Origin: Archegozetes longisetosus
Lineage: Eukaryota; Arthropoda; Arachnida; Sarcoptiformes; Trhypochthoniidae
Length of the DNA: 64,000 nt
NCBI GenBank assembly: GCA_018873245.2
Contig: JAEMBT020000072.1
Coordinates: forward strand, 62,001-126,000
Direction: 5' to 3'
Shown: in pieces, positions 10,479 through 22,397 of the stretch
How the letters are laid out: each line of letters begins with the position of its first letter
How positions within the stretch are numbered: position 1 is the first letter of the stretch
Made by a program: the position numbers and the translations under genes
The notes under the pieces: generated by a model
Told to the model about the DNA's origin: nothing
The model's input: only the letters and a program-made list of their open reading frames with translations
Database searches by the model: none

Positions 10479-12043
10479 CTATAAGTGATTAAAGTATTCA
10501 TAAATAGGTTTTTCCTTTTGAAGTTTAATTCTATTGACTTGAATTTCCGAAAATTGCTTTTCCATTTCCACTGCAGCAGAGATAAGTTTTGACTCTTTAA
10601 TAACAGCAAACCTTTTAATTTTATTAATCATTTGCGCAATTTCTCCATAATTATTGCATTCTTCTTCTTCATCATTTTCTACTGTTAAATTTTCACAGTC
10701 CTCATCACTGACAACAATTGTTTCAGCATTTTTTCTTCGGTTATTTGTACAATTAATTGATCACAATCTGATGCGGGAATATTTGATGTCTCGAAATTGT
10801 TATCAAAACTAACAAATGTTTCGGCATAAACGCATTCATTAACAATTTTATTTTCTTTTGCATAATTAATGAGATCATTGATATTCTCACTTTCGTTGTC
10901 AATAACTGAAACTTCAGAAACAGGAAATCGCAGTGAGAAAATGACTTTACTATTTTCTCAGCCTTAACATTACTCCACGTATTACTAATCCAATGAACAG
11001 CATCTAAAACTGTAATATCTTTGACATCAAACTGCTTATTAGACTCAAATCGAGAAATAATATATTGCAAAACTTATTTCCTGTAATGTCTTTTGAATGT
11101 ATTAATAATGCCGTAATCAAGAGGTTGAGTGAGAGAAGTGGTATTTGGAGGGAGAAAACAGATTTTAATATTTGACAATTCCATCTCAACATGAGAGGAA
11201 CAGTTGTCCACAAAAAGTAAGACATTTCTCTTTTCCTTTACGAACTTTCGATTTAAATTTATTAACCATGCTTCAAATATCGCATCCGTCATCCATGCAT
11301 TACCATTACTTTTCCATATCACTGGAAGATCTTTAATTGATAAGTTCTTAAAACATCGCTGTTTAAAAAACCTATTGATCACTAACAGCATAAGTTTTTG
11401 TCCCTCAGCATTCGCACATAACAATATCGAAACTCTTTTAGCATTTTATTTCCTTTGCATTTCTCAAATTTTTCCACCAATGATTTTTCAGGTAAAGCAT
11501 GATAGAAAAGTCCGGTCTCGTCAGCATTGAAAATATCTTGAGGCTTATAGTTAGCGCATATTTGAGGCGGTTTTTCCTTATAATCACTAGCAGAGACAAA
11601 ATCGGCAGATTGTTGTTCACCAGAAATGACTCGAAAGACAATTTGGTTTCTACGCTTGAAATATTCGAGCCATCCATTAGATGCGGTAAAATGTTGAATT
11701 TTAAAGTTTTGAGCAAATTTAAGTGCAACTTCTTGTAATATCGGTCCTGAAATCGGAATATTACACGTGCGCGCTCTCTTAAACCAATCAAATACTGCTT
11801 TATTAATCTCTTCATTTTCTGTCGATTCAATTTTCTATACTTATAATTCGGCGCATTTTCATTAAAATTATCCAAATATTCAGATGAACGCTTTTTTATG
11901 TTATACACTGTTCCTTTACTTACATTAAACTTTTCTACTGCATCTCTTTCTGAGGTACCACTCTTGAGATAATTAATCAATTCTACTTTCTTTGATAGCG
12001 GTAACTCATTAAGTTTAGTCTTCACTTTTGATTTGTTCGACAT
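10479..12043 (-). pseudogene. Tigger transposase pseudogene, left arm
   Basis: From the ATG at 12,043 the first 50 residues form the Psq/CENP-B-type helix-turn-helix (LSKKVELINYLKSG, then SKGTVYNI). A frame change near codon 95 leads to the CENP-B-type second DNA-binding region. The DDE_1 endonuclease core follows, with NADETGLF (first Asp), LFVDNCSSH (second Asp) and QPLDYGI (third Asp). A stop separates the core from the C-terminal part (DITVLDAVHWIS), which needs two further frame changes before an acidic tail ends near 10,479. The family is usually about 500-600 residues, so the length fits a once-complete protein. It is inactive. Its first 200-residue frame is longer than in the right arm. 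Confidence 0.85.
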
Positions 12044-12309
12044 TTCAGTAAATTTTTGCAGAAATTATCACAATATCACAGATATGCTATTAAACAACTA
12101 ATGTTGACAAATGAAAAACGTGGTTTTGTCAACTTTACGCTTAGTTTATGAAGGTCAATATATGTCAATACACGTCAATGCCCAACTTTTGCAGGCCTTG
12201 ATAATGCTATTAGGGCTGCAAAAGTATGCCCAACTTTTTAAGATATAAAGGTGCCCAACATATCAAGGTGCCCGACATATCAAGGTGCTCAACTCTTAAG
12301 TTTTCAGTG

Positions 12310-13470
12310 TATTTCATTAGACGGAACACATTAGATTCGAGTCCAGTAATTGTAGATTTAATACAATAAAAATTAGTCAAAATATAAATCAATTGTTGTT
12401 TTATTCTTTCATTATTGATAAATACTTGTGCGATAGAAATAGATTCAGCTTCTTCTGGGTCTAAATTATTGAGAACTACTTGAATTTTTTCCAAATTATC
12501 TTTGTAATATTCTACGGCCTCTAACCAGGTTCCCCAACATGTTAGAATAGGTTTTGGAGGTAGTGTTAGATTCGGATATAACTCTTGTAACATTTCAACT
12601 CTATTTGGAGCCTTCAAAAAAACTTTTTTAACATTTGAAATCAATGTGTCCACATCATTATGTGAGAGACGGACAGTTTCAGCCACACGATTGAGTGAGT
12701 GAGCCATACGAGTAAAATGAATCATTTTTGAAGATGAACATTTTAAACTTTTTCCGGTGCTAATCATATATGGAGCCGCATCAGTTAAAAATAGCAAAAC
12801 ATTGTCGTATTGTATAGAATCAGGCCATTAAATTTTGAGTGAATCATTGAAAAGTCTGGCAATATAAGTAGCGTTACATTTGACAAGAATTTCACAATTT
12901 ATTAAATATGATTTTGTATCTCTACCATTAAGCGAGCCAACTCACATTACCTATACTTTATCCTGTGCTGTCTGTGGTCTCATCAATACTTATCCAAATT
13001 TTTTTATCAAATAATTCTTCCTCTATATGAGAAATTATTTTTCCATAGCATAGCGGAAGATATGTTTGTCTCAAACTTTTTAAACTTGGAATGGTTTTAT
13101 TCGTGTATTTTTCGAGGAATGCTTTAAGTAAAGGATTTCACAACTTCTGGAATGGGATATCAGCTAAAACCAAAGCAGTAAAAAAATTCTGTAATAAATA
13201 CTGATGTGTTTGAAGTGTGTTCCTCTAAATCAATGAATGTTTGCTTCTTTTTGTTCATCTTTCTTTGTTTTTCTGATTGCTTTTGATGAATATTCGTCTC
13301 GAGATGTTGACTTGAAATTCTATAATAGGTATTTTGCTTTGTTCAGTGGCTTATCACATGTTAGACAAAATAAAACTTTTCCATCTGTTGAAAGCACATT
13401 TTTTCCAAATTCACGTACATAATTATTCAGTTGGACACTTAATGAAACTTTAGGTTTTCCTATTTTTAGT
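12310..13470 (-). pseudogene. hAT transposase pseudogene (N-terminal and central part), left arm
   Basis: Read from about 13,470 leftwards, this starts with a segment resembling the BED-type zinc finger (STDGKVLF followed by CLTCDK), then a degraded middle. It then has a long intact stretch (12,797-12,313) with SDAAPYM-like, MIHFTRMAHSLNRVAE and LTCWGTWLEAVEYY motifs, as in hAT transposases related to CGGBP1. Several stops and frame breaks lie between 12,800 and 13,400. The frame is cut at MKY by the Tigger insertion and the C-terminal dimerisation domain is not found beyond it. Relics at 55.9 and 60.5 kb carry just such a C-terminal domain. Confidence 0.8.
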
Positions 13471-13682
13471 TAATTCAAAAGATTTTAATTAAGTTTAATT
13501 TCACAATTTTGAATATTTTAAACACAATATTATGCCTCACAATAGTTTACTTTAACTTTCTTTTGTGGACTAAGGTTTAATGCAAACTGAAGTGTCTAAT
13601 GTTTACTACTGATTTTCGAAGTAAGGCAGAAATCTTTAAATTTAACAGGCATGGGAATTAGTTCATAGCAAATTTTTAAAGA

Positions 13683-14398
13683 TAAGTAATTTTATTCAAT
13701 AACACGAATGACACCTATTTGAACTTTTTTACCTAAAGTGAATTGATAAGCGAACTTTGATCTTGGCAAATGTGACTAAATATGTGAAAATTATAGAAAA
13801 TTGAAGAATATGTATGTATTTAAAAATTTTGTTAAAATATGTATTATATGTAAGTTGAAAGTTACATCATTTTGAAGTTTATTTAACGATTCGGATAGAA
13901 TTTATAGTTTGCATACGATTGAAGTTAACATAGAATACATGTATTTGAATGAAATTTCCTGCCCTACTGATTAAGAATATAAAAACGGATTCTCGAAGTT
14001 CCTTCTGGGGGTGGAGTTATGAGTATTCAAGTTTTCCTTATTTTGCTCATAAAATACTATTTGAAATATATCGTCATTCTGGTTGATATTTCTGATACTG
14101 AAATAAATGGAATGAAGATGATTAATACCGTACCTTCAAAAATTTGACCACTTTCTCAGACGAAATTTTAATAAAACAGTCGATAAAATTTCTTAAGTTT
14201 TTAATCTTTATTTTATATACTCTCTAAATCTTGAAAATTGTATTGGTGCAATAAGTTTCAATAAAAGAATTGAACTTTGATTTGCATGCATAAACTTGGT
14301 TAATTCTTTGATATATATAAAATAAATTTTTAAAATCGTGTGCAGCTATTTAGCCATTAAATATTTTGTGAAATTTGTTGAATCATCGTTGAAAATCT
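13683..14398. other. Unpaired spacer at the centre of the inverted duplication
   Basis: These 716 bases have no counterpart in reverse complement. They are AT-rich with no gene that I recognise. The arms end at AATTTTTAAAGA. About 34 bases inside each arm lies CAGGCATGGGAA, which resembles an hAT terminal inverted repeat, so the spacer could be an element or a remnant of one. No clean 8-base target duplication is visible. Such an asymmetric centre stabilises large palindromes. Confidence 0.8.
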
Positions 14399-14609
14399 TC
14401 TTTAAAAATTTGCTATGAACTAATTCCCATGCCTGTTAAATTTAAAGATTTCTGCCTTACTTCGAAAATCAGTAGTAAACATTAGACACTTCAGTTTGCA
14501 TTAAACCTTAGTCCACAAAAAGAAAGTTAAAGTAAACTATTGTGAGGCATAATATTGTGTTTAAAATATTCAAAATTGTGAAATTAAACTTAATTAAAAT
14601 CTTTTGAAT

Positions 14610-15773
14610 TAACTAAAAATAGGAAAACCTAAAGTTTCATTAAGTGTCCAACTGAATAATTATGTACGTGAATTTGGAAAAAATGTGCTTTCAACAGATG
14701 GAAAAGTTTTATTTTGTCTAACATGTGATAAGCCACTGAACAAAGCAAAATACCTATTATAGAATTTCAAGTCAACATCTCGAGACGAATATTCATCAAA
14801 AGCAATCAGAAAAACAAAGAAAGATGAACAAAAAGAAGCAAACATTCATTGATTTAGAGGAACACACTTCAAACACATCAGTATTTATTACAGAATTTTT
14901 TACTGCTTTGGTTTTAGCTGATATCCCATTCCAGAAGTTGTGAAATCCTTTACTTAAAGCATTCCTCGAAAAATACACGAATAAAACCATTCCAAGTTTA
15001 AAAAGTTTGAGACAAACATATCTTCCGCTATGCTATGGAAAAATAATTTCTCATATAGAGGAAGAATTATTTGATAAAAAAATTTGGATAAGTATTGATG
15101 AGACCACAGACAGCACAGGATAAAGTATAGGTAATGTGAGTTGGCTCGCTTAATGGTAGAGATACAAAATCATATTTAATAAATTGTGAAATTCTTGTCA
15201 AATGTAACGTTACTTATATTGCCAGACTTTTCAATGATTCACTCAAAATTTAATGGCCTGATTCTATACAATACGACAATGTTTTGCTATTTTTAACTGA
15301 TGCGGCTCCATATATGATTAGCGCCGGAAAAAGTTTAAAATGTTCATCTTCAAAAATGATTCATTTTACTCGTATGGCTCACTCACTCAATCGTGTGGCT
15401 GAAACTGTCCGTCTCTCACATAATGATGTGGACACATTGATTTCAAATGTTAAAAAAGGTTTTTTGAAGGCTCCAAATAGAGTTGAAATGTTACAAGAGT
15501 TATATCCGAATCTAACACTACCTCCAAAACCTATTCTAACATGTTGGGGAACCTGGTTAGAGGCCGTAGAATATTACAAAGATAATTTGGAAAAAATTCA
15601 AGTAGTTCTCAATAATTTAGACCCAGAAGAAGCTGAATCTATTTCTATCGCACAAGTATTTATCAATAATGAAAGAATAAAACAACAATTGATTTATATT
15701 TTGATATCAATTTTTATTGTATTAAATCTACAATTACTGGACTCGAATCTAATGTGTTCCGTCTAATGAAATA
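14610..15773 (+). pseudogene. hAT transposase pseudogene, right arm
   Basis: Mirror copy of the pseudogene at 12,310-13,470, with the same zinc-finger-like start near 14,690 and the same early stop after NKAKYLL. The intact central part runs from 15,284, with DAAPYM and MIHFTRMAHSLNRVAE, to the Tigger insertion at 15,774. A small indel near 15,700 shifts the last residues relative to the left arm, so this copy has decayed independently by a little. Confidence 0.8.
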
Positions 15774-16038
15774 CACTGAAAACTTAAGAGTTGAGCACCT
15801 TGATATGTCGGGCACCTTGATATGTTGGGCACCTCTATAACTTAAAAGTTGGGCATACTTTTGCAGCCCTAATAGCATTATCAAGACCTGCAAAAGTTGG
15901 GCATTGACGTGTATTGACATACATTGACCTTCATTAACTAAGCGTAAAGCTGACAAAACCACGTTTTTCATTTGTCAACATTAGTTGTTTAATAGCATAT
16001 CTGTGATATTGTGATAATTTCTGCAAAAATTTACTGAA

Positions 16039-17603
16039 ATGTCGAACAAATCAAAAGTGAAGACTAAACTTAATGAGTTACCGCTATCAAAGAAAGTAGA
16101 ATTGATTAATTATCTCAAGAGTGGTACCTCAGAAAGAGATGCAGTAGAAAAGTTTAATGTAAGTAAAGGAACAGTGTATAACATAAAAAGCGTTCATCTG
16201 AATATTTGGATAATTTTAATGAAAATGCGCCGAATTATAAGTATAGAAAATTGAATCGACAGAAAATGAAGAGATTAATAAAGCAGTATTTGATTGGTTT
16301 AAGAGAGCGCGCACGTGTAATATTCCGATTTCAGGACCGATATTACAAGAAGTTGCACTTAAATTTGCTCAAAACTTTAAAATTCAACATTTTACCGCAT
16401 CTAATGGATGGCTCGAATATTTCAAGCGTAGAAACCAAATTGTCTTTCGAGTCATTTCTGGTGAACAACAATCTGCCGATTTTGTCTCTGCTAGTGATTA
16501 TAAGGAAAAACCGCCTCAAATATGCGCTAACTATAAGCCTCAAGATATTTTCAATGCTGACGAGACCGGACTTTTCTATCATGCTTTACCTGAAAAATCA
16601 TTGGTGGAAAAATTTGAGAAATGCAAAGGAAATAAAATGCTAAAAGAGTTTCGATATTGTTATGTGCGAATGCTGAGGGACAAAAACTTATGCTGTTAGT
16701 GATCAATAGGTTTTTTTAAACAGCGATGTTTTAAGAACTTATCAATTAAAGATCTTCCAGTGATATGGAAAAGTAATGGTAATGCATGGATGACGGATGC
16801 GATATTTGAAGCATGGTTAATAAATTTAAATCGAAAGTTCGTAAAGGAAAAGAGAAATGTCTTACTTTTTGTGGACAACTGTTCCTCTCATGTTGAGATG
16901 GAATTGTCAAATATTAAAATCTGTTTTCTCCCTCCAAATACCACTTCTCTCACTCAACCTCTTGATTACGGCATTATTAATACATTCAAAAGACATTACA
17001 GGAAATAAGTTTTGCAATATATTATTTCTCGATTTGAGTCTAATAAGAAGTTTGATGTCAAAGATATTACAGTTTTAGATGCTGTTCATTGGATTAGTAA
17101 TACGTGGAGTAATGTTAAGGCTGAGAAAATAGTAAAGTCATTTTCTCACTGCGATTTCCTGTTTCTGAAGTTTCAGTTATTGACAACGAAAGTGAGAATA
17201 TCAATGATCTCATTAATTATGCAAAAGAAAATAAAATTGTTAATGAATGCGTTTATGCCGAAACATTTGTTAGTTTTGATAACAATTTCGAGACATCAAA
17301 TATTCCCGCATCAGATTGTGATCAATTAATTGTACAAATAACCGAAGAAAAAATGCTGAAACAATTGTTGTCAGTGATGAGGACTGTGAAAATTTAACAG
17401 TAGAAAATGATGAAGAAGAAGAATGCAATAATTATGGAGAAATTGCGCAAATGATTAATAAAATTAAAAGGTTTGCTGTTATTAAAGAGTCAAAACTTAT
17501 CTCTGCTGCAGTGGAAATGGAAAAGCAATTTTCGGAAATTCAAGTAAATAGAATTAAACTTCAAAAGGAAAAACCTATTTATGTATACTTTAATCACTTA
17601 TAG
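16039..17603 (+). pseudogene. Tigger transposase pseudogene, right arm
   Basis: Mirror copy of 10,479-12,043 with the same domains: helix-turn-helix from the ATG at 16,039, NADETGLF near 16,552, LFVDNCSSH near 16,866, QPLDYGI near 16,958, and an acidic C-terminus ending near 17,603. It shares most frame breaks with the left copy. In addition it has lost one A from an A-run near 16,190, which truncates the first frame to 71 codons. It is inactive. Confidence 0.85.
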
Positions 17604-17628
17604 TCATTGTGTGATAATTTTTAGGTAA

Positions 17629-18307
17629 CACGATATAATATCGCCGCAATAATATCGCGCGATAAAAACTCGAGCGACGAAATATCGAATTAGTGTTTTT
17701 GAATAGCTTGTAATGTCACTTGTAATGTAATGTACTATAACATACTATAATATTACAGAACTGTAAATGTTTTATTACAATAAAATAACTAATCTTCTAT
17801 CTGGTGGTGCGCCTCGCCCTTAAAGGAAGAAGAAATACCTCGATCCCGCACAATGCATTGAAAATGTGATTAAGGATTTTGGAAACAGAACCGTCAATGA
17901 ATATTTGCTTGGAATTGCTAATAACATTTCGTTTTAAAATTTTAATCAGTTAGTTTTTATTTTGTATGTTTTATAGTTTTTATTACGTTTAAATAATTCA
18001 TTTTCAGCATGTATTTTATAACATGTAATTATCTATTTTTCATATAATTTTCTGTTCTTATCGATTATCTATCGTTTGTGATTATTTTTTATTAAAGAAA
18101 TTCCTTTATCAGAACATCCGTTTTAAATGCCTCTGATGCCAATTGTGCACAACTATAGCATAATTCATATTTTTACAGAAGTTCATACTTTTAATTTTTT
18201 ATTTTTTACGATCTAAAGGTATTTTGTCTGACGATATTTTTTATACGCGATATTATGTCGCGCGATATTTTTGAGAAGCGATATTTTGTCGGCGATATTA
18301 TATCGTG
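17629..18307. mobile_element. ATCG-rich foldback element nested in Tigger, right arm
   Basis: Mirror copy of 9,751-10,453 with the same CACGATATAATATCG ends. It is 679 bases rather than 703. The difference lies mainly in the subterminal ATATCGCGCGACA-type repeats at its 18.2-kb end, where one repeat is missing. Confidence 0.7.
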
Positions 18308-18535
18308 CAATCTAATTTTTAAATGTATAAATTGGATATCTTTTATGCTTTTATCAATTTAAGATTTGCATAAAATAAGTATTTCTTAAATTTAATAAAT
18401 ACATTAATTAAAAAATTTTGAAGCTTTTTTTCAAAATTTGGGCACCTTTATAAGTTGGGCACTAAAATTCCGCCCGTAGTTGCCCAACTTTTAAAGGTTT
18501 CAGTGTATAAGTTTGAGTTTACTGAATCCAGGAGT

Positions 18536-19410
18536 TTCAGTCACTTCCTGTAGGTCATCTGAATTGAAAAAGGTTATCGGCTACCTTCCGTAGTTTATCT
18601 GAATTGGAAATAGTCACCGGTTACTTCCCGTAGGTTACATGAATTAAAAATGGTCACCGATTACTTTCCGTAAGTCACTTGAATCTAAAGTGGCCATCGG
18701 TTGCCTTCTGTAGATCATCTGATATGGAAATGGCCATCAGTTATTTCCGTGGGTCATCTGAGTTAAAAATGATCATCGGCTACTTTTCATAGGTCATCTG
18801 AATTCAAAGTAGTCATCGATTACTTCCCTTAGGACATCTAAATCCAAACTGCTTATCGATTACTTCCCGTAGGTCACATGAATTAAAAATGGTCACCGAT
18901 TACTTTCCGTAAGTCACTTGAATCTAAAGTGGCCATCGGTTGCCTTCTGTAGATCATCTGATATGGAAATGGCCATCAGTTATTTCCGTGGGTCATCTGA
19001 GTTAAAAATGATCATCGGCTACTTTTCATAGGTCATCTGAATTCAAAGTAGTCATCGATTACTTCCCTTAGGACATCTAAATCCAAACTGCTTATCGATT
19101 ACTTCCCGTAGGTCACATGAATCTAAAATGGCCATTGGTTGCTCTCCGTAGGTCATCTGAATCAAAAATGGTCATCGATTATTTTCCGTAGGCCATCTGA
19201 GCTTAAAATGGCCATTGGTTTCCTTCCGTAAATCATCTGATATGGAAATGGCCACTGACCACTTCCCGTAAGTCATCTGAATCCAAAGTGGTCATCGATT
19301 ATTTCCTGTAGGCCATCTGAGTTGAAAATGGCTATCGGATACTTCCGTAGGTTAATTGAAGTAAAATTGACCATCGGCTGACGTCCGTTGGTCAATTGAG
19401 TTTGAAATAG
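18536..19410. repeat. Satellite of about 40-base units, right arm, expanded
   Basis: Mirror copy of 8,895-9,530, but longer. A block of about 239 bases (six units) starting at GAATTAAAAATGG, 18,641, is repeated at 18,880 with almost no change. The block duplication is absent on the left, so it arose after the arms were last identical, probably by unequal exchange or slippage. Confidence 0.88.
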
Positions 19411-19577
19411 TCATCACTTACATTCTGTGATTAATTGTGTGTTAAAGAATTGGGGTGCACTCGCTTTATAGCTGTAACGATTCAATATATTAGAATCATA
19501 TCGTATGTTATCAGTACAAAAGGATTTGCAAAGTGAAAATGAAAAGTGGAAAGTGATGAAGGATTTGGGCCACCATA

Positions 19578-20710
19578 AATATTAAACTCAGTTTATATTG
19601 TGTCGTTGCTAATAACAAAGGGAATTGAGCGACGCTTAGAGTGACTCTTAAATCAGGCTCACGAGCCAAGAACTGTTGCGTGAGTGATGCTTTGGTTCGG
19701 AGCGGGAGCTTTTATTGTTATGTTATCAGCGATGCGTACCCTCGTAAATAGCATCCAACTGTTGCATGGCCGCAGAAAAAGCTGTTTGTACTCTAATTTA
19801 GGATTTGGGGGAACTTGTTAGGAGCGCTTAACGAGAAGCACTACAGCAACTAAGCCACGGCACAAGGATGACAAACTTGGGAATAATCCAAAGCTATTTT
19901 ACCCAAATAATACATATATTGTTGAACTCGTCTCGAAGTGTGAAAGTTGATACCAATCCCGAGATCATCAAGGTCAAATAACAAAACTCGGCTATCTGTA
20001 GACATAGACAAATGGTCTCAGCATCTTTCGATTCAACTTGATGAGACGATTTCAACTGTACTATGTACATCATTATAGGTAAAAGCACTCATGATATATT
20101 CAAGCAAAACTAGCCTGTAATCTACAAATGTTCCAAAAATGTGTTCCCTAGAGAAGGTACATTTTCTGAGCAGGGAAAACAGCGAAATCTGAACTTGATC
20201 TAATCGGAATAAACATGAAATTCCAGACCAATCAAGAAAAGATGACGTAAAGCTTCTGAACAATAGCGATTAACATATATTAGCGTAATATAAAATATTG
20301 GTTTTAGTTAACTAACTCAGCATAATCTAACATTGTAACAGGCCACTACTATTTAGTTAGGTCTCGCTCACTTAACGAAACAAATTCTATTTTCATTATT
20401 TGACCTTGAATGACCTTGAAAACGGTTTTGCACTTTTATCAAATTCATTAAGCTTTAAATTTAATTTATGGAGATATAATTGCAAAAACCGTTTTCAAGG
20501 TCATTAAAGGTCAAATAATGAAAATAGATTATTTGTAGAGATTTGTTTCGTTAAGTGAGCGAGCGACCTAACTAAATAGTAGCGGCCTGTTACAATGTTA
20601 GATTATGCTGAGTAAGTTAACTAAAACCAATATTTTATATTACGCTAATATGTATACGCTCAATTCCCCTTTTTATTAGCAACGAAACAGCATAAACTGA
20701 GTTTAATATT
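19578..20710. mobile_element. Inverted-repeat element of 1.14 kb, right arm
   Basis: Mirror copy of 7,578-8,722 with the same 54-base ends and the same nested hairpin MITE. No recognisable coding sequence. Confidence 0.7.
20270..20655. mobile_element. Long-hairpin MITE, right arm
   Basis: Mirror copy of 7,634-8,027. One half lacks 13 bases (CTCTACAAATAAT region near 20,383) that are present in its own other half and in the left arm, which marks a private deletion. Confidence 0.75.
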
Positions 20711-20945
20711 GGCTTTGTCAACTTCATAAATTTATGTTTTAACCTTATTTCTTCAAACAGCGGACAGGCCAAAAGCAAATCCTTGATTTTGATCTCACGG
20801 AATAGTTATATTTCAATTTTCTCTTTGTTGTATAACTTCAGTTATAGATTATGAATACTTGTGACTTCTTAGGCTAAATTTTAGCGGGACTTTCTAGAAA
20901 TAGAAATTTAAATCTATGAAAACACTGCCAATATGTTCTGAATTA

Positions 20946-21852
20946 AGGCACATCTAATACCTAGGGTTACATTTAGATTTATTATATCAAATTCAAAGTA
21001 GTTAAGATATCAACACAGAAATTTAAATGCATATTATACAGATATTAAAAATTATTTTGTCAAATTGAATGGGGCAAAGACATCTGCGTAGCCTATCGCG
21101 CGCGATTTTAACCTTTAAGTATTCATTATAGTTTGTGCAAATTTTTGACTAACAGAAAATTTGGCATATAAGCTTGAAACCGACCAAATTTTTTGGTTGA
21201 ACTTTTCGTTTGACATATTCTTTCAGACATTACACCCAATATCACTCAATAAGTCACACCTGTGGCACATTTGGCGATAACTAAATTTTAACAAAATCTT
21301 GTTTTGCGAATGAGCACATGACTGTACACCTCTATGACAAGGCACTGTCGCTAAATCTGGTCAAAGCAGAATATCATTGAAATTGTGGTGTTTGTGAATA
21401 AATGATCTTTTAATCAAACACTCATTTAGATGCGTATCACCAGTAATAGTTTGCTCAGAAATGTGAAGTTCGCTCACATTTCCAGACTGATCAATAGCTC
21501 GATCAATTGGTTTTCTGCCACTATCAAATATTCAATATTCCCTCTTCCATTAAAACGGTTTATAATTGTTAGTATTGCCTGTGAGTGCCTTCGGCCATAA
21601 AATGCCAACAGATGATCTTTTTGCTACGCGATTACCCAATCCTTCATTGATTTTATAGAATTGCACAATTTTTTAGCATGAGCCTCATTTTCTTTTCGAC
21701 TCATGAGTAAAATAATGCAAACATTAATGAAATAAGTTTAGAACTCGAAAATAATGTCTAAGACAAATTCCAAAAGTTTCAACATTGAAATAGCTGCCTC
21801 GTGAAAGTGCCGAACAGTACAAAAAATGTAATCCTAGGAATTAAATGTGCCT
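20946..21852 (-). mobile_element. Tc1/mariner-like relic, right arm
   Basis: Mirror copy of 6,436-7,342 with the same 907-base length, TA flanks and broken transposase frames. Only scattered substitutions separate the two. Confidence 0.65.
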
Positions 21853-22397
21853 TATTTATTAGTCATTTAGTGACAACAATAGCTATTTCTAGAAACATTT
21901 CATAAGTAACTGGCGCACCATATAAAACAGTGAAGAAATTCCAACAGTCAACTTGCCAAACTCGGACAAAAGTGAGCTATCAAAGTAGTTTCAACTTTAC
22001 ATTCAACTCAAACATTATAAACTTTGTATAAGTTTTCATTTTATAAACAAAGTTCGCAGTTTGCGTAAAATCTGTGTCCAGTTCACTTATCGAACATAAG
22101 GCAGATAAAATTAGGTAAGCCTCAGCACTTTTAACTTGTACCTAAAGAACGATTTTTAGCACGAATTGTGATTCAATATGATTTTGCATTTAAATCAAAA
22201 TAGATTAGTGTAAATTCATGTTTAAAGCAAGTCTAATACTTATGTTATAAATACTTTTATTTTTGATGTTTTTATATGAACAATGAATAGGAATACAGAA
22301 AAATCCTTTTATAGTTTGCAAAATATTTCTGAAAATATACATTGAACATAATAGAATCAAAATAGAATCAAAGTGTTCTTTAACTAATATTCCAGTT

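Larger units (their letters stand above)
9553..12309 (-). mobile_element. Tigger (pogo-family) element, left arm
   Basis: A 2.76-kb DNA transposon has ends CACTGAAA and TTTTCAGTG, each flanked by the TA target duplication (9,551-9,552 and 12,310-12,311). Subterminal motifs resembling AGGTGCCCAA are repeated near both ends. It carries a broken transposase on the - strand and a foldback element of 703 bases nested near its 3' end. It lies inside or right at the end of the reading frame of an hAT transposase, so it is the younger insertion of the two. Confidence 0.85.
5282..13682. repeat. Left inner arm of giant inverted duplication (near-identical)
   Basis: This 8.4-kb arm matches 14,399-23,006 in reverse complement with only scattered substitutions and a few indels, well above 95% identity by eye. 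It contains the receptor 3' half, a mariner relic, a nested pair of inverted-repeat elements, a satellite, a Tigger with a nested foldback element, and an hAT pseudogene. Private differences between the arms exist: the satellite is 239 bases longer on the right, the hairpin MITE has a 13-base difference, and A-run lengths differ in the Tigger transposase. The arms are therefore not simple copies made by assembly. Confidence 0.92.
15774..18505 (+). mobile_element. Tigger (pogo-family) element, right arm
   Basis: Mirror copy of 9,553-12,309, with ends CACTGAAA and TTTCAGTG and TA at 15,772-15,773 and 18,506-18,507. It is 2.73 kb long, includes the nested foldback element at 17,629-18,307, and interrupts the hAT frame at the same codon. 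Confidence 0.85.
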
